Assembly (NCBI GenBank): GCA_024235255.1
Contig: JACKMT010000006.1
Coordinates: 1 to 64,000 of the forward strand
Reading direction: 5' to 3'
DNA: 64,000 bases
Source: Chromatiaceae bacterium
GTDB lineage: Bacteria; Pseudomonadota; Gammaproteobacteria; Chromatiales; Chromatiaceae
Shown here in pieces: positions 52,664-62,181 of the stretch. How positions within the stretch are numbered: the stretch's first letter is position 1; the number at the start of each line of letters is the position of its first letter. The position numbers and the translations under genes are program-made. A model generated the notes under the pieces. It was not told the DNA's origin and did no database searches. It worked only from the letters and a program-made list of their open reading frames with translations.

Positions 52664-54406
52664 CTATCGATAATCTTTCGATGCCGGCTCAGCCTCAGCG
52701 GAGTGTAGTCGGTTAGCTGCCAAATGCGGGGCAAGACCGGCAAAGATGCGGGCCCACTCGGCATCTAGCAGTTTCTCTGCAAGGATACGGCGCTCCACGA
52801 TCGTGAATACCCCGTTTTGTGTTGTTAGGTAGGCGGTGCCCGTTGCCCGGTCGATGAAATTGACTTTGGGGATTTTTTTTATGCACTGCTTCAGAAAACC
52901 GATGTTGTTCTCCACGGACATGACCGACGCCGGAGGATAGACATCATCGGGACGTCTGGCACGGATATTGATCTTCTGATAGCGCTCAATATTGATAAAA
53001 ACCGAGCAGTCCAGGATATTCAGTTCACTTTGTGTGCCGAATGCGGTGCGCTTCGGAAAGGTTCCTTTGGGGACGCTGTTGTCCAGAAATTCATATTTAA
53101 ATAGCGGAAAGTCATAGGCAAGCCACTTGAACAGTATTTTCGGCATACCGACGTAAGCCTCGACACTGTGATCAAGGAAATCCTCGACTGCTTTGTAGCG
53201 ACCTGTCTGCAAACCGCGCTCCCAGCCTCGCTCCACTGTTGTATGCGGGGGTGTAACGACAAAATACATGGCCAGGGTGTTGACGTGCTTTACGTAGGTT
53301 GCATGCAGTATCTTTGTAATCTGCTCGGTGGAGAAACTGTCGAAGCGAAACCGATCCACCAGCAGATGGGGTAACGCCCCCAATCGATCCGCCTGGTCCC
53401 GGATATAGTGATCGAGTTTACGGTCAATGATTATTAGCTCATGGCTCGTCAAACGGCCTGCATATTTATACGCTTCGCCCAGCGCGTCGTAATCGAGCAA
53501 TAGTCGCCGCCAGATATCCGGACTGATAATGGCGTAGCCGCCGGACTGAATGCCGTATTCACTCATCATCTGTTTCAGCATCGGCCGTAACGAGCTCTTG
53601 CCGGCTGCTGAGGCGCCTTTCAGGCTGATCAACAGGGGAGAATCGGTATGGGTTATTCGAGTGTAGCCCTCCTTTTCAATCGCCGATTCCACCAATGGTG
53701 CGATCTTCTCGCCCAACCGCCTGCTGCCATAGCTGTTGCAGACCCGGTTGCACGCCAATGTGACGAGAAATGCGCGGTCCGGTCCGAGGTATCCACGATT
53801 ACCGACAATTACTGCGAGAACATGATGGAGATTCCGGTAGATCGCGCTGCTCAGCGGATCCTTGGCTGCGACTCCCTTCTCTTTTAGCATCGAGATAGCT
53901 CTGTGCTCTCGTTCTGAAATCGTCTCCCTGGCTGTGGATGGCGTTCTCTTTACCCGGCGTGGCAGAAATGGGAAAAACCGCCTTTTCGGCAGCTCCGGTC
54001 GTTGTGGGTAGAACAGCAATTCTCTCATCTCCCGATCTATACGGGCATAAACCGCTTCGCGCAGTTGCTTATAATCCTGCTTCAATTCGACCATATGCGG
54101 CTGTATATAGCGGTTTAAGATGGCGCCGGCTATATGCCGGAAGTTTCTGCCCAGCTCGATCTCGTCGCTTCCTTCGAGCACCACGATATCCGCGGTAACC
54201 CTGATGACAAGCTCGTGCAGCGCCAGGCGTTCCGGTCTAAAAACCACCAGTTCCTGCGCATTGAGACCGGTCTGTTGCGCAATCTCGTCGATGTCGGTCA
54301 TCAGCGATGTGACGTTTTCCGGGCGATGGATGGTCTCCAGCGATCGATAGACGGCGGGTATCTCCGAGTCCAGGCCGGGGTTCCAGGCTGAGTAAGTCTC
54401 CTTCAT
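52664..54406 (-). CDS. Large P-loop kinase-like protein of unknown function
   Basis: This 580-residue soluble protein has one clear motif: a Walker A P-loop LKGASAAGKSSLRPML at about residue 257, followed by IISPDIWRRLLLDYDAL, which resembles the zeta-toxin/polynucleotide-kinase layout. The N-terminal ~240 residues are helical and charged, with a basic KRRFFPFLPRRVKR patch. The C-terminal ~150 residues show alternating beta and alpha elements and carry FNINIERYQ-type strings. I cannot name a substrate. It appears monocistronic and faces the anchored protein gene convergently. Confidence 0.75.
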   Translation of the reverse strand: MKETYSAWNPGLDSEIPAVYRSLETIHRPENVTSLMTDIDEIAQQTGLNAQELVVFRPERLALHELVIRVTADIVVLEGSDEIELGRNFRHIAGAILNRYIQPHMVELKQDYKQLREAVYARIDREMRELLFYPQRPELPKRRFFPFLPRRVKRTPSTARETISEREHRAISMLKEKGVAAKDPLSSAIYRNLHHVLAVIVGNRGYLGPDRAFLVTLACNRVCNSYGSRRLGEKIAPLVESAIEKEGYTRITHTDSPLLISLKGASAAGKSSLRPMLKQMMSEYGIQSGGYAIISPDIWRRLLLDYDALGEAYKYAGRLTSHELIIIDRKLDHYIRDQADRLGALPHLLVDRFRFDSFSTEQITKILHATYVKHVNTLAMYFVVTPPHTTVERGWERGLQTGRYKAVEDFLDHSVEAYVGMPKILFKWLAYDFPLFKYEFLDNSVPKGTFPKRTAFGTQSELNILDCSVFINIERYQKINIRARRPDDVYPPASVMSVENNIGFLKQCIKKIPKVNFIDRATGTAYLTTQNGVFTIVERRILAEKLLDAEWARIFAGLAPHLAANRLHSAEAEPASKDYR

Positions 54407-54615
54407 TCAGGATATTTTACTGTGGTTTACTGAAAACAGTTACCCACCTTTATGCAGACTGATCGCAGTTCGCAGCTAAATGGCAGTGGCTGAAATCGTC
54501 ATGCAGACTCATACGGTCAGCAGCCGACTGCACGGATTGAGGGGGAAGGGGGCTTGCAACGAAAAACGTGCAGCGGTTGCAGGCGCACGCTGGGGTTTGC
54601 TACGGCGGAAACGAG

Positions 54616-54641
54616 AGAGCCCCGCCCAGGGGCGGGGCTCT
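54616..54641. terminator. Perfect 12 bp GC-rich hairpin after cspA
   Basis: AGAGCCCCGCCC pairs perfectly with GGGCGGGGCTCT around a two-base loop, 33 bases after the cspA stop. There is no T run on either side, so it may stabilise the 3' end or act with Rho rather than as a classical terminator. Confidence 0.55.
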
Positions 54642-54673
54642 AAATCCGGGTGGCTCGCACTCGGAGCCCAGAA

Positions 54674-54877
54674 TTATTGCGGTACGACGTTGGTTGCGCT
54701 GGGGCCTTTCTGGCCTTGCTCGACATCGAAGGATACTGTTTGTCCTTCAGCCAGCGACTTGAATCCGCTGCCCTGGATGGCGCTGTGGTGAACGAAGACG
54801 TCTTTGGATCCGTCTGAAGGTGTGATGAAACCAAAGCCTTTCTGATCGCTAAACCACTTAACTGTTCCTGTAGCCAT
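54674..54877 (-). CDS. cspA: Cold-shock-domain protein
   Basis: The 67-residue OB-fold protein is MATGTVKWFSDQKGFGFI then DVFVHHSAI, with RNP1 (KGFGFI) and RNP2 (VFVHHS) intact. The start is ATG 54877; upstream codons are leader. AAAGGTAATAGAA is a modest ribosome site. A ~180-base leader up to an AT-rich promoter-like region near 55010-55040 would fit the long cold-shock leader of the family, though no cold box was found. The paralogue number cannot be judged from one window. Confidence 0.95.
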   Translation of the reverse strand: MATGTVKWFSDQKGFGFITPSDGSKDVFVHHSAIQGSGFKSLAEGQTVSFDVEQGQKGPSATNVVPQ

Positions 54878-55155
54878 TTCTATTACCTTTGTATGAATTT
54901 GAACGTGTGTATATGCAGACGCTTGTCGAGCAATTACGGGATTTTTGCCACAAACTGACGAGAAGGGAGCAACCGAAAAACTACAAGAACTCTGCATAAG
55001 CTAACTCTATAAAGTAGCTGACAAAAAAACAAGGGCTAATGACTGAAAATTAACGCTTTCTTTGTGGTTTGCCATGTTGCATCGCAACATTTCGTCCCCG
55101 CTGCATGCTGTCAACGGAATCTTCCGGAAACTGAAAGTAAACAGTTCTGCAGCGC

Positions 55156-56412
55156 CTAACAGGCATGCAGGCGGTCCGGATCGAAATCGAGTGTGGCGAA
55201 GTAATCATCCAGACGCTCTTCGCGGCGGATCAACTCGACCGATCCATCTGCACACAGCAGAAGCTCCTTTGGTCGCAGTTTGCCATTGTAGTTGAAGCCC
55301 ATTGCCAACCCATGTGCGCCGGTGTCGTGGATGAGCAGTAGATCGCCGTCCTCGGTTTTGGGCAGGCTGCGCTGTATGGCAAATTTATCGTTGTTTTCAC
55401 ACAACGAACCGGACACATCGACGATCTCCTCGCTGCCCTGCTTGCCGAACACGGTGATGTGATGATAGGCGCCGTACATGCCCGGTCGCATTAAAGCGGA
55501 CATGCAGGCGTCCACCCCCACGTAGGTGCGGTAGATCTCCTTGCGGTTGATAGCTTGGGTAACCAGTATGCCGTGCGGTCCGGTCATATAACGACCGCTC
55601 TCCATGTACATCTTGGGTGCATAGCCGTGGCGTTCCCGGAACGAATCAAACTCTGCGGTAATCTCTCTGGCCATGGACTGAATATCAAGCGCTTTCTCCC
55701 CCGGCTTGTAGGGGATACCCAGGCCGCCGCCGATATTGATGAACTCGAACACGATGTTGAGTTCGCCCGATATCCATTCAACCAACTCGAGCAGCATGCG
55801 CGCTGTCTCCACCATGTAACTGTATTCGCGCTCGTTGGATGCAAGCATCGTATGCAGGCCGAAGCGGGTCGCGCCGCGTTCAATAGCATGCCGGTAAGCG
55901 CTCATTATCTGATCGTGAGCAACACCGTATTTGGCTTCGACCGGATTGCCAATAATGCTGTTGCCGGTTCGCCTGCTGCCGGGGTTGTAACGGAAACAGA
56001 TCAGCTCGGGCATCTCCGGCACTTTGTCCACAAACGTGATATCGTCCAGGTTTAGTACGCAGCCCCCGTCGGCCGCCGCCTCCAGATACTCCAGCCGGCT
56101 GGTATTGGCCGAGGTAAACATGATCTCTTCACCGCACGCCCCCAGCCGACGGCTCAGTTTGAGTTCGGCTATGGAGCTGCAATCGAAGCCGAAACCCATG
56201 CTGCGCATGATCTTCATGATGGTGGGATTCGGTAATGCCTTAACCGCGAAATACTCCTGGAACCCAGGAATTCCGCTAAAAGCTTCGCTTAAACCTGTGC
56301 AGGTCTCTCTTATTCCCTTCTCATCGTAGATGTGAAATGGCGTACCAAAGTGCTCGGCTATGGCTGTTAGTCTGGCTTCGAGCCGTTGCTTAAAATCTGC
56401 TGATGCTGGCAT
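55156..56412 (-). CDS. lysA: Diaminopimelate decarboxylase
   Basis: This 418-residue PLP enzyme of alanine-racemase fold makes lysine from meso-diaminopimelate. It has the lysine site YFAVKALPNP, INIGGGLGIPYKPG, ESGRYMTGPHG, CMSALMRPGMYGAYHHI and SLCENNDKFA. It is not of the enterobacterial LysA sequence style; it resembles the branch often paired with dapL. It lies 157 bases downstream of dapL on the same strand, suggesting a lysine biosynthetic pair. Confidence 0.9.
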   Translation of the reverse strand: MPASADFKQRLEARLTAIAEHFGTPFHIYDEKGIRETCTGLSEAFSGIPGFQEYFAVKALPNPTIMKIMRSMGFGFDCSSIAELKLSRRLGACGEEIMFTSANTSRLEYLEAAADGGCVLNLDDITFVDKVPEMPELICFRYNPGSRRTGNSIIGNPVEAKYGVAHDQIMSAYRHAIERGATRFGLHTMLASNEREYSYMVETARMLLELVEWISGELNIVFEFINIGGGLGIPYKPGEKALDIQSMAREITAEFDSFRERHGYAPKMYMESGRYMTGPHGILVTQAINRKEIYRTYVGVDACMSALMRPGMYGAYHHITVFGKQGSEEIVDVSGSLCENNDKFAIQRSLPKTEDGDLLLIHDTGAHGLAMGFNYNGKLRPKELLLCADGSVELIRREERLDDYFATLDFDPDRLHAC

Positions 56413-56568
56413 GGGTTGTTATCCACTCTGCGCTGAGAGCCCACTTCACGACAACGGAAGCGGATCTCATTTGGTTGCTGTGATTTGGGCAAAATTGTTA
56501 AGTGCTTCAGGTCCGTTCAGCCTGCGAGACCTCGCTTGCCTTGCTCGCAACGCGAGGATCGTGCGACG

Positions 56569-57792
56569 TTATTTGAGCGCCTGGCCGATCCGCTCCATTG
56601 CCTCCTGAACATTTGCGAAGCTGTTGAATGCGCTGATGCGGATATAGCCTTCACCGCATTTGCCGAAGCCGGCTCCGGGAGTGCAAACCACCGCAGCCTG
56701 GTGCAGCAGCAGGTCGAAAAAATCCCAGGAACCGCGCTTGCCATCGATCCAGATGTAGGGTGAATTTTCACCACCGATACAGTCGTACCCAAGCGCCTCC
56801 ATGCGCTGGCGAATATACCCGGCGTTGTTCAGATAGTAGTCAATCAGCGCCTTGACCTGGACTTTTCCCTCGGCGCTGTAGACCGCTTCGGCGGCGCGTT
56901 GCACCGGGTAGGAGACGCTGTTGAACTTGGTCGTGTGGCGGCGGTTCCAAAGCGGATTTATGGAGATCTCTTTGCCCGCTTCCGTATATGCCCGGCACGC
57001 TTTAGGTACAACGGTGTAAGCGCAGCGGGTGCCGGTAAAACCTGCAGTCTTGGAGAAGCTGCGGAACTCGACGGCGACCTCTCTGGCACCCTCAATCTCG
57101 TAAATAGAGTGGGGCAGGTCAGTGTCCCGGATGAACGCTTCATAGGCGGCGTCGTAAAGAATCAACGCCTGATGGTCACGCGCGTAATCAACCCACACCT
57201 TGAGTTGTTCCCTGGTTGCCATGGCGCCGGTGGGATTATTGGGGAAACAGAGGTAGATCAGGTCTACGGGTTCGCACGGCAGATCCGGGATGAAACCGTT
57301 CTCTTTGTTGCCGTCGAGATAAACAAATCCCTGGTAGCGCCCATCTTTGGCCACTCCGGTGCGGCCAGCCATGACATTGGTGTCGACATAGACCGGGTAG
57401 ACTGGATCGGTGATGGCGACCTTGATCTCCCCGGAAAATATCTCCTGAAAGTTGCCTGAATCACATTTGGCACCGTCGCTGACGAAAATCTCATCTGCTT
57501 GGATATCCGCACCACGCGCTTGAAAATCCTCTTTTGCGATGATTTCACGCAGGAAAGCGTATCCCTGTTCCGGACCGTAGCCGCGAAAACTATCGTCACT
57601 CGCCATTTCATCGACAGCAGAATGCAGCGCTTTGATACAAGCCTCCGGAAGCGCGCGGGTTACGTCGCCGATCCCCAGTTTGATCAGTTTAATATCGGGA
57701 TTGGCCTGCTGGTGCGCCGCGACCCGTTTGGCAATGTCGGAGAACAGGTATGAGGCCTGGAGTTTGAGGTAGTTCTCGTTGATTTTGATCAT
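56569..57792 (-). CDS. dapL: LL-diaminopimelate aminotransferase
   Basis: This 407-residue PLP aminotransferase converts tetrahydrodipicolinate directly to LL-diaminopimelate. It has the family-typical opening INENYLKLQASYLFSDIAKRV, LGIGDVTRALP, SDGAKCDSGNFQEIF and the PLP-lysine region RSFSKTAGFTGTRCAYTVVP. It replaces the DapD-DapC-DapE succinylase steps. The pairing with a compatible lysA supports this route. The dispersed repeat at 57805 overlies its upstream region. Confidence 0.95.
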   Translation of the reverse strand: MIKINENYLKLQASYLFSDIAKRVAAHQQANPDIKLIKLGIGDVTRALPEACIKALHSAVDEMASDDSFRGYGPEQGYAFLREIIAKEDFQARGADIQADEIFVSDGAKCDSGNFQEIFSGEIKVAITDPVYPVYVDTNVMAGRTGVAKDGRYQGFVYLDGNKENGFIPDLPCEPVDLIYLCFPNNPTGAMATREQLKVWVDYARDHQALILYDAAYEAFIRDTDLPHSIYEIEGAREVAVEFRSFSKTAGFTGTRCAYTVVPKACRAYTEAGKEISINPLWNRRHTTKFNSVSYPVQRAAEAVYSAEGKVQVKALIDYYLNNAGYIRQRMEALGYDCIGGENSPYIWIDGKRGSWDFFDLLLHQAAVVCTPGAGFGKCGEGYIRISAFNSFANVQEAMERIGQALK

Positions 57793-57804
57793 ATAGAGCC
57801 TTGC

Positions 57805-57934
57805 TGATTCAAAAATACCCCGCCGCTTGCGGCGGGAACAAAACTATGGGGTTTTCAAACGGGAGCAGTGTCGCTCTCCCCGTTGGTCGTCAGCGAGGCT
57901 TTATATACCTCGTTGACGATCTAACCTTAAATTA
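57805..57934 (+). repeat. ~130 bp dispersed double-hairpin repeat, copy B
   Basis: It matches copy A (22485-22610) in reverse orientation: GATTCAAAAATACCCCGCCG, hairpin CCCGCCGCTTGCGGCGGG, a middle with CTCTCCCCGTTGGTCGTCAG, hairpin CGAGG...CGTTGACGATC, then TAACCTTAAATT. The two hairpins and flanks are conserved while the middle varies. It lies immediately upstream of dapL, so it may sit in its leader and influence its expression. Confidence 0.88.
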
Positions 57935-58082
57935 ATTCGCCTGTTTCGGGATAGTTTGAGTCCGGCCGCCATTATACAGGGTGCGGCAGATAATTTAATC
58001 GCATGCGGTTACCGGAGCCGCTTCAATGGCGCACGGGTATCCAGCACCCGGCATCAGCCCAGGTTATACAGGCCGTTAGAGA

Positions 58083-58430
58083 TTACTTTCGCATCAGTTC
58101 AAGGTAGCGTTCTTCCGTGAAGCCCAGGGTCAACTGATCGCCACTGTCCAGCACCGGCCGCTTGATGATCGAGGGGGTCTCCAGCATGACTCTCCTTGCG
58201 CTGTTGCGATCGATCTGCTCTTTAACTGTACTGTCAAGTCTGCGCCACATCATGCCGCGCCGGTTGAGCAGGGGCTCCCAACCTACCCGGGCGATCCATT
58301 CGTCAAGCAGCGCTGCATCCAGCCCATCTTTCTTGAAATTATGGAATTGATACTCGATTCCATGTGCCTTAAGCCAGGAGAAGGCTTTTTTCATGCTGTC
58401 GCAGTTGGGGATGCCGTAGATTGTGATCAT
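58083..58430 (-). CDS. ArsC/Spx-family (YffB-like) reductase
   Basis: This 115-residue thioredoxin-fold protein has IYGIPNCDSMKKAFSWL with one cysteine, YQFHNFKKDGL, LLNRRGMMWRRLD and IIKRPVL. The layout is that of YffB/ArsC-like proteins, and only the single catalytic-type cysteine is seen. YffB proteins are glutathione-linked; arsenate reduction is not established for this branch. It follows glnD by 35 bases on the same strand and precedes dapL by ~290. Confidence 0.9.
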   Translation of the reverse strand: MITIYGIPNCDSMKKAFSWLKAHGIEYQFHNFKKDGLDAALLDEWIARVGWEPLLNRRGMMWRRLDSTVKEQIDRNSARRVMLETPSIIKRPVLDSGDQLTLGFTEERYLELMRK

Positions 58431-58465
58431 GCTGTTTCCTGTCCGGTATGGACGGCCGCCGTTGT

Positions 58466-61138
58466 TCAGTTTTTACCGGGTCTGCTGTCGAGGCGGTCGT
58501 GAATCGCCTTTTCCAATCTCTCGAATGTCTCTCTTCCGGACAGCGGGCGGTTTTCCTGATCCGAGATGAAGAAGGTGTCGTCGACTTCCGCGCCGATGGT
58601 GGCGATTTTTGCGCTGATCAGTCGTATTTTGTTCTCGGCAAATGCGTAGCCCACCTGGGACAGCAGGCCTGGCCGGTCATCGGTGTTCAACTTCATGATC
58701 GTCCGATGGTTTGCCCGATCCTGTGCGAAATCGACACGCGTGGGTATGGAGAAGTGTTTGAGATGACGCGGTACTCTGCGGTAAACAGCGATGTCTGTGG
58801 CCACCGGTTTTTCCAGTGCTTTTTTCAAGGTAGTCTTTATCTTCTCCTTCCGCCCCGGATCCTCGACCGGAGATCCGTCCGCTTCCAGAACCAGGAAACT
58901 GTTGATGGTGAGTTGGGTGTCGGAAGTTTCGATCCGGGCGCTGACAATGTTCAGACCAAGCTGGTCGAGCAGGCTGGTGGTGAGCGCAAACAACGCCTGG
59001 CGGTCTTCTACGTAAGTGAATACTTCGGTGCCTCCGCGGATGGCTGAATTTCGCAGCACCACCAGGGGAATTGTTTCCGGTTTTGCGGTCAACACCAGCT
59101 TGGTCTGCCAGGCAATCTCTTCCCAACTGTAATAGAGGAAGTAATCGAGACTGAGGGTGAGCCAATACTTTATCACCTCCTCCCGATCTATCCCGTCCGA
59201 TTTCAACAGATGCAGGGCGCCGGCTTGTTTGTTTTGTATGATCTCATCCCGTTCCTGGGGATTTTGCAGGCCCCGCAACAGTGCCTGCTTGGTCACATTG
59301 TAAAGCTCCCTCAGCAGCGAGTTCTTCCAGTTGTTCCACTTTTTTGGGTCGGTGGCGCGGATATCGGCTATGGTCAATAGATACAGATAATCAAGTCGCA
59401 CCGGATTGCCGACGATCCTGGCGAAGTCACTGATCACCTCGGGGTCGCTGATATCTTTACGCTGGGCCGTCATCGACATGATTAGATGATGTTTAACCAG
59501 CCAGGAGACCAGTTGGCTGTCGCGCTCGTCGAGATCGTGCAGGCGGCAGAAAGCGTAGGCCTCCTCGGCTCCGAGCATGGAGTGATCTCCGCCACGTCCT
59601 TTTGCGATGTCATGGAACAAGGCGGCAAGAAAAACCAACTCCGGATAGTAGAGTCGCTCCATGATGTCGCTACACAGTGGAAACTCATTGCGGTGTTTGG
59701 GAATCATGAAACGGCGCAGGTTGCGCACTACGAAGAGGGTGTGTTCGTCCACGGTGTACACATGAAACAGATCGTACTGCATACGGCCGACGATATTTGC
59801 AAAAGCAGGGATATAGCGCGAAAGAATGCCATACCGGTTCATCCGCCGCAGCTCGTTGGTGATGCCCTGCGGCTGGCGAAGAATTGCCATAAACAAAGCC
59901 CGTGCTTCGGATGAAGCACGAAAATCCCTGTCGATTGATTTCCTATGATCCCGTATCAGGCGGATGGTGCTGGCGCGCACCCCATTCAGTTTCGGGTTCT
60001 GTTCCATTACTAGAAACAGTTCCAGCATGGCTACCGGGTGCTGCTCGAAAACCTTGTCGTCCACCACCTCCAGAAAGCCGCCGCGCGACTGAAAGCGCTG
60101 GTTGATCGGCTTGGGGTCGTCCAGATGGCATTTGAGCACGATGACTTCACGGAAGTGCTGCAGCAGCATCTCGTTCATACGGCTGATGCGAAGCGCTGTC
60201 TGGTAATACTGCTGCATGAACTTCTCAATGCCGAGTCCGGCACTATCGTCCTGAAAACCGAACCCGTCGGCCAGCGTTTTCTGATAGTCGAACAGCAGCC
60301 GGTCTTCACAACGGCCGGTGTGCAGATGCAGCGCAAAGCGTACCCGCCAGAGCCAATCCTGACCGAATTTTAGGTCCCAGTACTCGGTTTCGGTTAAAAA
60401 ACCATGCGTTACCAGATCGCTCATTCTATCGGCGTCGAAGTGACGTTTGACCACCCAGTCGATGGTTTGAATGTCGCGCAGCCCCCCCGGGCACTCCTTC
60501 AGGTTGGGTTCCAGCGAGCTGACGGTGTCGTCATATTTCTGATAGCGCTTTTTCTGCTCTTCCAGCTTGGCTTCGAAAAAACGGTCGCTGGGCCACATTT
60601 TATCGGTTGCGATGGCCCGCTTCAGTCTATCGTAGAGCTGCTTAGGACCGGTCAGTGGGCGCGCCTCCATCAGACTGGTCATCACGGTGATATCCTGCTC
60701 GGCTTCGGTAACGCACTCTTTCACCGTGCGCACGCTATGTCCGATCTCGAGACCAATGTCCCAGAAGAAGGTGAGCAGTTCCCCCAGTGGTTCCGAGAGG
60801 TCGTCAAGATTGCCGTCGCCGAGCAGAAACAACAGATCGATATCGGATGCGGGGTGAAGTTCTCCGCGTCCGTAACCGCCGACGGCCAGCAAGGACGCGT
60901 CGGCGCCATCCGGAATCATCCGAGACCAGGCAAGCAGCAGGAGGAAATCGATTAGATTTGACCGCTGCTTGACCAGCTGGGTCATGGTTTCGCCCTGGCT
61001 GAACAAGGCCTTGAGCCGTTCATTACCGCGTTTGATGGCATTGCGGTAGAGCGGCAACGGCGCTGCGCCTCCTTTCAGCCTGTCCAGGAAGTCGTTTTCA
61101 TCGATCAGCGGCGGAAAGAAATCCGGTGCTGTGTTCAA
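58466..61138 (-). CDS. glnD: PII uridylyltransferase/uridylyl-removing enzyme
   Basis: This 890-residue nitrogen sensor modifies PII according to glutamine level. It has the nucleotidyltransferase site GGYGRGELHPASDIDLLFL (about residue 88), the HD hydrolase motif ALFHDIAKGRGGDHS, and two C-terminal ACT domains. The start is TTG 61138, overlapping the map stop as TTGA; the family N-terminus needs codons upstream of the next ATG. The map-glnD order divergent from rpsB is the usual gammaproteobacterial arrangement. Confidence 0.96.
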   Translation of the reverse strand: MNTAPDFFPPLIDENDFLDRLKGGAAPLPLYRNAIKRGNERLKALFSQGETMTQLVKQRSNLIDFLLLLAWSRMIPDGADASLLAVGGYGRGELHPASDIDLLFLLGDGNLDDLSEPLGELLTFFWDIGLEIGHSVRTVKECVTEAEQDITVMTSLMEARPLTGPKQLYDRLKRAIATDKMWPSDRFFEAKLEEQKKRYQKYDDTVSSLEPNLKECPGGLRDIQTIDWVVKRHFDADRMSDLVTHGFLTETEYWDLKFGQDWLWRVRFALHLHTGRCEDRLLFDYQKTLADGFGFQDDSAGLGIEKFMQQYYQTALRISRMNEMLLQHFREVIVLKCHLDDPKPINQRFQSRGGFLEVVDDKVFEQHPVAMLELFLVMEQNPKLNGVRASTIRLIRDHRKSIDRDFRASSEARALFMAILRQPQGITNELRRMNRYGILSRYIPAFANIVGRMQYDLFHVYTVDEHTLFVVRNLRRFMIPKHRNEFPLCSDIMERLYYPELVFLAALFHDIAKGRGGDHSMLGAEEAYAFCRLHDLDERDSQLVSWLVKHHLIMSMTAQRKDISDPEVISDFARIVGNPVRLDYLYLLTIADIRATDPKKWNNWKNSLLRELYNVTKQALLRGLQNPQERDEIIQNKQAGALHLLKSDGIDREEVIKYWLTLSLDYFLYYSWEEIAWQTKLVLTAKPETIPLVVLRNSAIRGGTEVFTYVEDRQALFALTTSLLDQLGLNIVSARIETSDTQLTINSFLVLEADGSPVEDPGRKEKIKTTLKKALEKPVATDIAVYRRVPRHLKHFSIPTRVDFAQDRANHRTIMKLNTDDRPGLLSQVGYAFAENKIRLISAKIATIGAEVDDTFFISDQENRPLSGRETFERLEKAIHDRLDSRPGKN

Positions 61139-61920
61139 GTCGCACCCGGGAGAGCGTTCTCTTCACCTTTACGCAGCGTCAACACCTCGTAGCCGGTCTC
61201 GGTCACCAGCATGGTGTGTTCCCACTGAGCGGAGAGGCTGCGATCCTTGGTAACCACCGTCCAGCCGTCCGGCAGCAGCTTCACCTGACGTTTACCGGCA
61301 TTGACCATCGGTTCGATGGTAAAACACATGCCCGGTTGCAGCAGGACGCCGTTCCCGGGTGATCCGTAGTGCAGCACCTGGGGCTCTTCGTGAAATTTGC
61401 GGCCAATCCCGTGCCCACAATATTCACGCACAATGGAGTAATTGTTGGACTCAACGTACTGTTGAATGGCGTGCCCGATGTTGCTCAGATGAGCCCCGGG
61501 CCGAACCTGTTCTATGCCTATCCACAGCGCTTCCAGCGTAATTTTAGTTAGTCGCCGCGCCAAGACAGATGGTTCGCCGATAAAAAACATCTTACTGGTG
61601 TCGCCATGAAAACCATCCTTGATTACCGTGATATCAATGTTGACGATGTCACCGTTCTTCAGCGTTTTACCACCGGGAATACCGTGGCACACCTGATGAT
61701 TGACAGAGGTGCAGATGGATTTGGGGAAACCCATGTAGTTGAGTGGTGCTGGGGTCGCTTTCTGCTGCTGCACGATGTAATCGTGACAGATCTGGTCTAT
61801 CTCCTCAGTGCTGACACCCGGCTGCACATGCGGCTCGATCATCTCCAGCACCTCGGCGGCAAGGCGGCCTGCCAGTCGCATTTTCTCGATCTCTTCTGCG
61901 GTTTTAACAGCGATACTCAT
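61135..61920 (-). CDS. map: Methionine aminopeptidase, type I
   Basis: This 261-residue enzyme removes the initiator methionine from new proteins. It starts at ATG 61920 (MSIAVKTAEEIEKMRLAGRLA). The metal ligands are in NIDITVIKDGFHGDTSKMF, EYCGHGIGRKFHEEPQ and FTIEPMVNAG, plus the last glutamate in WEHTMLVTETG. It is divergent from rpsB, first in the map-glnD operon. Confidence 0.97.
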   Translation of the reverse strand: MSIAVKTAEEIEKMRLAGRLAAEVLEMIEPHVQPGVSTEEIDQICHDYIVQQQKATPAPLNYMGFPKSICTSVNHQVCHGIPGGKTLKNGDIVNIDITVIKDGFHGDTSKMFFIGEPSVLARRLTKITLEALWIGIEQVRPGAHLSNIGHAIQQYVESNNYSIVREYCGHGIGRKFHEEPQVLHYGSPGNGVLLQPGMCFTIEPMVNAGKRQVKLLPDGWTVVTKDRSLSAQWEHTMLVTETGYEVLTLRKGEENALPGAT

Positions 61921-61985
61921 TAAGCCGGGTTCCAGGAATGTCAAGTCAATCAGCCATTCAAGGAGTGTCTGATCGGAGGCGTTGA

Positions 61986-62014
61986 TTGTGACAGCGAACG
62001 TATTATGGTATAAA
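61986..62014 (+). promoter_or_regulatory. Predicted rpsB-tsf promoter
   Basis: TTGTGA (61986-61991), 17 bases, TATAAA (62009-62014), giving a ~160-base leader. In E. coli the rpsB leader binds S2 for autoregulation; the leader here has GC-rich pairing segments, but I could not confirm the known motif. Confidence 0.65.
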
Positions 62015-62181
62015 ACGTGCCCCGGAATCGCAAACATTCCGAAGACACGCTTGGAGTCTGATCTTAATCAAACCTGGCGAATCACACACACGCACCGGCA
62101 CAACCGCCTGGGTGCCCGGGAAACCGGGTTGGTCGTTGGGGTGCGTGGAGGATTAACCCTAAACAATTTGGAGTTTACAAG

